A stretch of DNA of 7,886 nucleotides from Vicinamibacteria bacterium. Lineage in GTDB: Bacteria; Acidobacteriota; Vicinamibacteria; Vicinamibacterales; UBA2999. Within the stretch, counting starts at the first letter, position 1; each line of letters opens with the position of its first letter. Both the position numbers and the translations under genes were made by a program. Location: contig JAICEG010000247.1 in NCBI GenBank assembly GCA_025924295.1, positions 1-7,886 of the forward strand. The letters run 5' to 3'. Below the pieces are notes generated by a model that did not search any database, had not been told where the DNA came from, and worked only from the letters and a program-made list of their open reading frames with translations. Positions 5,877-7,886 of this stretch are shown piece after piece.

Positions 5877-6569
5877 ATGGCTGAGACCGTAGAGTTTCGC
5901 AGCAACGGAAGCAAGGCATCTGGCTACCTGGTGACACCGGCGAGCGGCTCGGGACCTGGCGTCCTCGTCATCCAGGAATGGTGGGGGCTCGACTCGGGTA
6001 TCAAGGAAATGGCGAACCGCCTGGGGCAGGCTGGGTTCGTCGCGCTCGCGCCCGATCTGTATCACGGCGAGCTTGCCGCTCATGACGAGATGGACAAGGC
6101 GTCACACCTGATGCAGAGCATGCCACCCGACCGCGCGGGCCGCGACATGAGCGGTGCGATCGACTATCTCGCCAGCCACCCTTCCGTCACGAGCAAAGGC
6201 ATTGGCGTCGTCGGATTCTGCATGGGGGGCATGCTGTCGTTCATCATCGCCGCGAATCGGCCAGACAAGGTGAAGGCGGTAGTTCCCTTCTATGGATTTC
6301 CGCAAGGCGCAACCGAGCCGGACTGGTCGAAGCTCACCGCCGTGATCAGCGGGCACATGGCCGAGCAGGACAGCTTCTTCTCACCCGAAGCCGCGCGCGC
6401 CCTCGAAGCGAAGCTGCGGGCGTTGGGCAAGAACGTCACGCTCACGGTTCACCCGGGAACCGGCCATGCGTTCATGGCACCCCACAACGCGCTCGGAACC
6501 TTCAACTCGGAGGTCGCGAGCAAGGTGTGGCCGCAGACGGTCGCGTTTCTGAAGGAGAACGTCAAGTAG
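5877..6569 (+). CDS. Dienelactone hydrolase family protein
   Basis: The 230-residue cytoplasmic alpha/beta hydrolase has the cysteine-type triad of dienelactone (carboxymethylenebutenolidase) hydrolases: Glu34 in VIQEWWGLD (31-39), nucleophile Cys115 in GFCMGGM (113-119), Asp165 in GHMAEQDSFFSP and His197 in PGTGHAFM. Family length is normal. True dienelactone hydrolases open the lactone ring from chlorocatechol breakdown, but most genomic members have unknown substrates and no chlorocatechol genes are near, so the function is left open. ATG 5877 begins the conserved MAETVEF-type N-terminus; a longer frame starting at 5775 would run through the start of the divergent gene. Only a weak ribosome binding site is visible. 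The stop codon lies at the edge of the long palindrome that follows. Confidence 0.88.
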   Translation: MAETVEFRSNGSKASGYLVTPASGSGPGVLVIQEWWGLDSGIKEMANRLGQAGFVALAPDLYHGELAAHDEMDKASHLMQSMPPDRAGRDMSGAIDYLASHPSVTSKGIGVVGFCMGGMLSFIIAANRPDKVKAVVPFYGFPQGATEPDWSKLTAVISGHMAEQDSFFSPEAARALEAKLRALGKNVTLTVHPGTGHAFMAPHNALGTFNSEVASKVWPQTVAFLKENVK

Positions 6570-6627
6570 GCGAAAGGGGTCAGACCCCTTGACAACGATC
6601 GACTCACGGGGTCTGCCCCCTTTCGCC
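6569..6627. repeat. Long imperfect palindrome with GGGGTCAGACCCC core
   Basis: The 20-bp arms 6569-6588 and 6608-6627 are reverse complements with a single mismatch, separated by a 19-bp spacer. Each arm holds a smaller palindrome (GGGGTCAGACCCC on the left, a GGGGTCTGCCCC version on the right). I recognise the GGGGTCAGACCCC theme as a dispersed intergenic element in several GC-rich soil bacteria; this is from memory. It lies between the convergent dienelactone hydrolase and fhcD genes and overlaps the last base of the former, so it may also act as a two-way terminator. Confidence 0.75.
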
Positions 6628-6631
6628 CCGG

Positions 6632-7552
6632 TCAGCCCGCCAGCTGGTGCAAGTGAAAGTGATGTTTCCCGAGTTTCCCGCCGTAGTTGCCCGCGGTGAT
6701 CTCGACGACGCCCGGTCGACACGCGGCAGCGAGTCCCACGCGCATCGCCTCTTCGATTGACGCGCGATCCAAACCATCGATCACGATCTCGAGGACGGAG
6801 TTCGCTTCGGGCGGTATCTGGCTGTCGACACCGCTGCGCCCACGCAGTGTCGGACAGTAGGCGTCGTTGGTCGACGCGATCATGTTCTTGTATTTCTTCG
6901 CGCCGACCTTGCTGCCCGCACGAACGATTCCACCAGGGAAGGGGAGAATGACGCCGCGGACGCCACGCATCGCGGCGACGGCGGCTTCCGCAGCCTCGAG
7001 TGCGGACATCTGATCCTTCGCCAGGATCAGGAAGTTGCCGCCGCCGATTGCCTTCTGGATTCCGAACGTCTCCTGGACGAGGAACTCACCCTCCATGACC
7101 GGAATCCGCCAGTAGCGCTGGCCGCCGAGGACTTTGCTCGACTGAAACTTGTCGCCGAAGTGCCGCAGCGCTCCACCGACCGTGACGCGGTCGGTGGATT
7201 GCGGCAATCCGTCGAAACAGGCGGTCGTTGGACATGTCAGGATCGTCTGGCCGACTCGATCGATGAGCTGCCGGCCCAGGCCCTCGGCGTCGAACGCGAA
7301 CAAGAGGACGCTGATGCCGGGCCGCCCGTCGGGCGTGTCATCCGGTGCGATCTCCGCCTCGATGCCTGCTTCGACCTTGCACCCGATCACTGACGTGGCG
7401 AAGCCGGTCATCGACCGTGCCGCCGTGCGCGCCCATTCAGCAGACTGCGCGGTAATCACCACCCGCGCACCGCGCATGCCGAACGCTTCGGCAAACGTAT
7501 CGACGATGCGAACGCCCTGACGCTGTAATTCGGTTCCCGACTCCGTGCTCAT
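6632..7552 (-). CDS. fhcD: Formylmethanofuran:tetrahydromethanopterin formyltransferase
   Basis: This enzyme (Ftr in archaea, FhcD in methylotrophs) moves the formyl group between H4MPT and methanofuran; in formaldehyde oxidation it works toward formylmethanofuran, as part of the FhcABCD complex that releases formate. The 306-residue product matches the family along its length: VDTFAEAFGM (17-26), MTGFATSVIGCKVEAGIE (48-65), DDTPDGRPG (71-79), ILTCPTTACFDG (104-115), RYWRIPVMEGEFLVQ (146-160), AIGGGNFLILAK (168-179), ILPFPGGIVRAGSKVG (202-217), ASTNDAYCPTL (226-236) and the C-terminal ITAGNYGGKLGKHH (285-298). ATG 7552 is chosen over a TTG at 7594 because known proteins begin a similar distance before VDTFAEAF; a GGGCGG stands just ahead as a poor ribosome binding site. 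It is on the strand opposite fae and mtd, and fhcA, B and C are not beside it. Confidence 0.95.
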   Translation of the reverse strand: MSTESGTELQRQGVRIVDTFAEAFGMRGARVVITAQSAEWARTAARSMTGFATSVIGCKVEAGIEAEIAPDDTPDGRPGISVLLFAFDAEGLGRQLIDRVGQTILTCPTTACFDGLPQSTDRVTVGGALRHFGDKFQSSKVLGGQRYWRIPVMEGEFLVQETFGIQKAIGGGNFLILAKDQMSALEAAEAAVAAMRGVRGVILPFPGGIVRAGSKVGAKKYKNMIASTNDAYCPTLRGRSGVDSQIPPEANSVLEIVIDGLDRASIEEAMRVGLAAACRPGVVEITAGNYGGKLGKHHFHLHQLAG

Positions 7553-7594
7553 ACCGCCCAGTAGTGTACGTCGAGGCCGCTGCTGAAGCGTCAA

Positions 7595-7886
7595 CTACGG
7601 TGCACTGCAGGCCCAGTTCTTCGCATCCTTCAGATCGCCCGAGCCCCTGTATTTCGCGTACTGCGGATACGCGCACAGCGGGCGAGTGAGACCGGACTGC
7701 GGGTTCGACCCCATCATTTGAAGAGGTGTAATCCCCTGCTCCCGCCACTGTTCCAGCGCGGTCAGTGTGTCGAAGGTGTTGGGACCGTCACCGCCGCGAC
7801 AGTGAGCCATGCCCGGCACCATGAACAGCCGCGCGAAGTCTTTCTGCTCGCCCATCTCCTTCACGAGGTTCTCGTAGTAGAGCACC
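7595..7886 (-). CDS. Tannase/feruloyl esterase family protein, C-terminal fragment
   Basis: Only the last 97 or so residues are inside the window; the frame stays open to the right-hand edge, so the 5' part is missing. The visible end carries the family's C-terminal signature: FARLFMVPGMAHCRGGDGPNTFD, with the probable catalytic His in GMAHC, then LEQWREQGITP, RPLCAYPQYAKYRGSGD and a final NWACSAP with a Cys that usually pairs in a disulfide. Proteins of this family are exported serine esterases that split gallate, ferulate or related aromatic esters of plant material. Its stop is 42 bp ahead of the fhcD start on the same strand, so read-through into fhcD is possible, but a functional link is not shown. 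Confidence 0.88.
   Translation of the reverse strand, partial: VLYYENLVKEMGEQKDFARLFMVPGMAHCRGGDGPNTFDTLTALEQWREQGITPLQMMGSNPQSGLTRPLCAYPQYAKYRGSGDLKDAKNWACSAP

Noticed and set aside
5853..6083. N-terminal extension of the exported hydrolase up to 6083
   Set aside because: It would add 77 residues of antisense to the dienelactone hydrolase gene and bury the signal peptide.
7553..7594. TTGACG...TACACT promoter for fhcD on the minus strand
   Set aside because: The spacing is about 20 bp and the start would fall almost on the ATG; too weak to list as a feature.

Overview
The window is GC-rich bacterial DNA with tightly packed genes. Its core is a tetrahydromethanopterin (H4MPT)-linked C1 (formaldehyde oxidation) module. 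The organism is probably neither a methanogen nor a classic proteobacterial methylotroph. Two short intergenic repeat families (heptad TTGGGAG/CTCCCAA arrays and a GGGGTCAGACCCC-type palindrome), together with a tannase/feruloyl-esterase family protein, remind me of soil Acidobacteriota such as Vicinamibacteria. That assignment is an impression from pattern memory, not proof. No rRNA or other taxonomic marker is present.

Layout. 1-941 (+): a 3-isopropylmalate dehydrogenase-like enzyme that lacks its N-terminus at the window edge. 942-1235: a gene-free spacer with an inverted array of 7-bp repeats and a good sigma-70-like promoter for the next gene. 1236-1739 (+): formaldehyde-activating enzyme (fae). 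1740-1833: a second inverted heptad array. 1834-4919 (+): three close-packed genes, namely a methylene-H4MPT dehydrogenase (mtdA/mtdB family), a DUF1464 ASKHA-fold protein, and an ATP-grasp ligase whose start codon overlaps the preceding stop by one base. 4909-4928: a hairpin between convergent genes. 4938-5852 (-): an exported alpha/beta hydrolase, divergent by only 24 bp from 5877-6569 (+), a dienelactone-hydrolase family protein. 6569-6627: a long palindromic repeat between convergent genes. 6632-7552 (-): formylmethanofuran:H4MPT formyltransferase (fhcD/ftr). 7595-7886 (-): the C-terminal end of a tannase/feruloyl esterase family protein.

How the genes fit together. Fae condenses formaldehyde with H4MPT. 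The Mtd enzyme oxidises methylene-H4MPT to methenyl-H4MPT. A cyclohydrolase (mch, not in this window) would give formyl-H4MPT, and FhcD moves the formyl group to methanofuran for release as formate by FhcABC (also not seen). The DUF1464 protein and the ATP-grasp enzyme are not catalytic steps of this route. Because they sit in the same transcription unit, they are candidates for making or modifying the cofactors H4MPT or methanofuran. This pair is the least explained part of the window.
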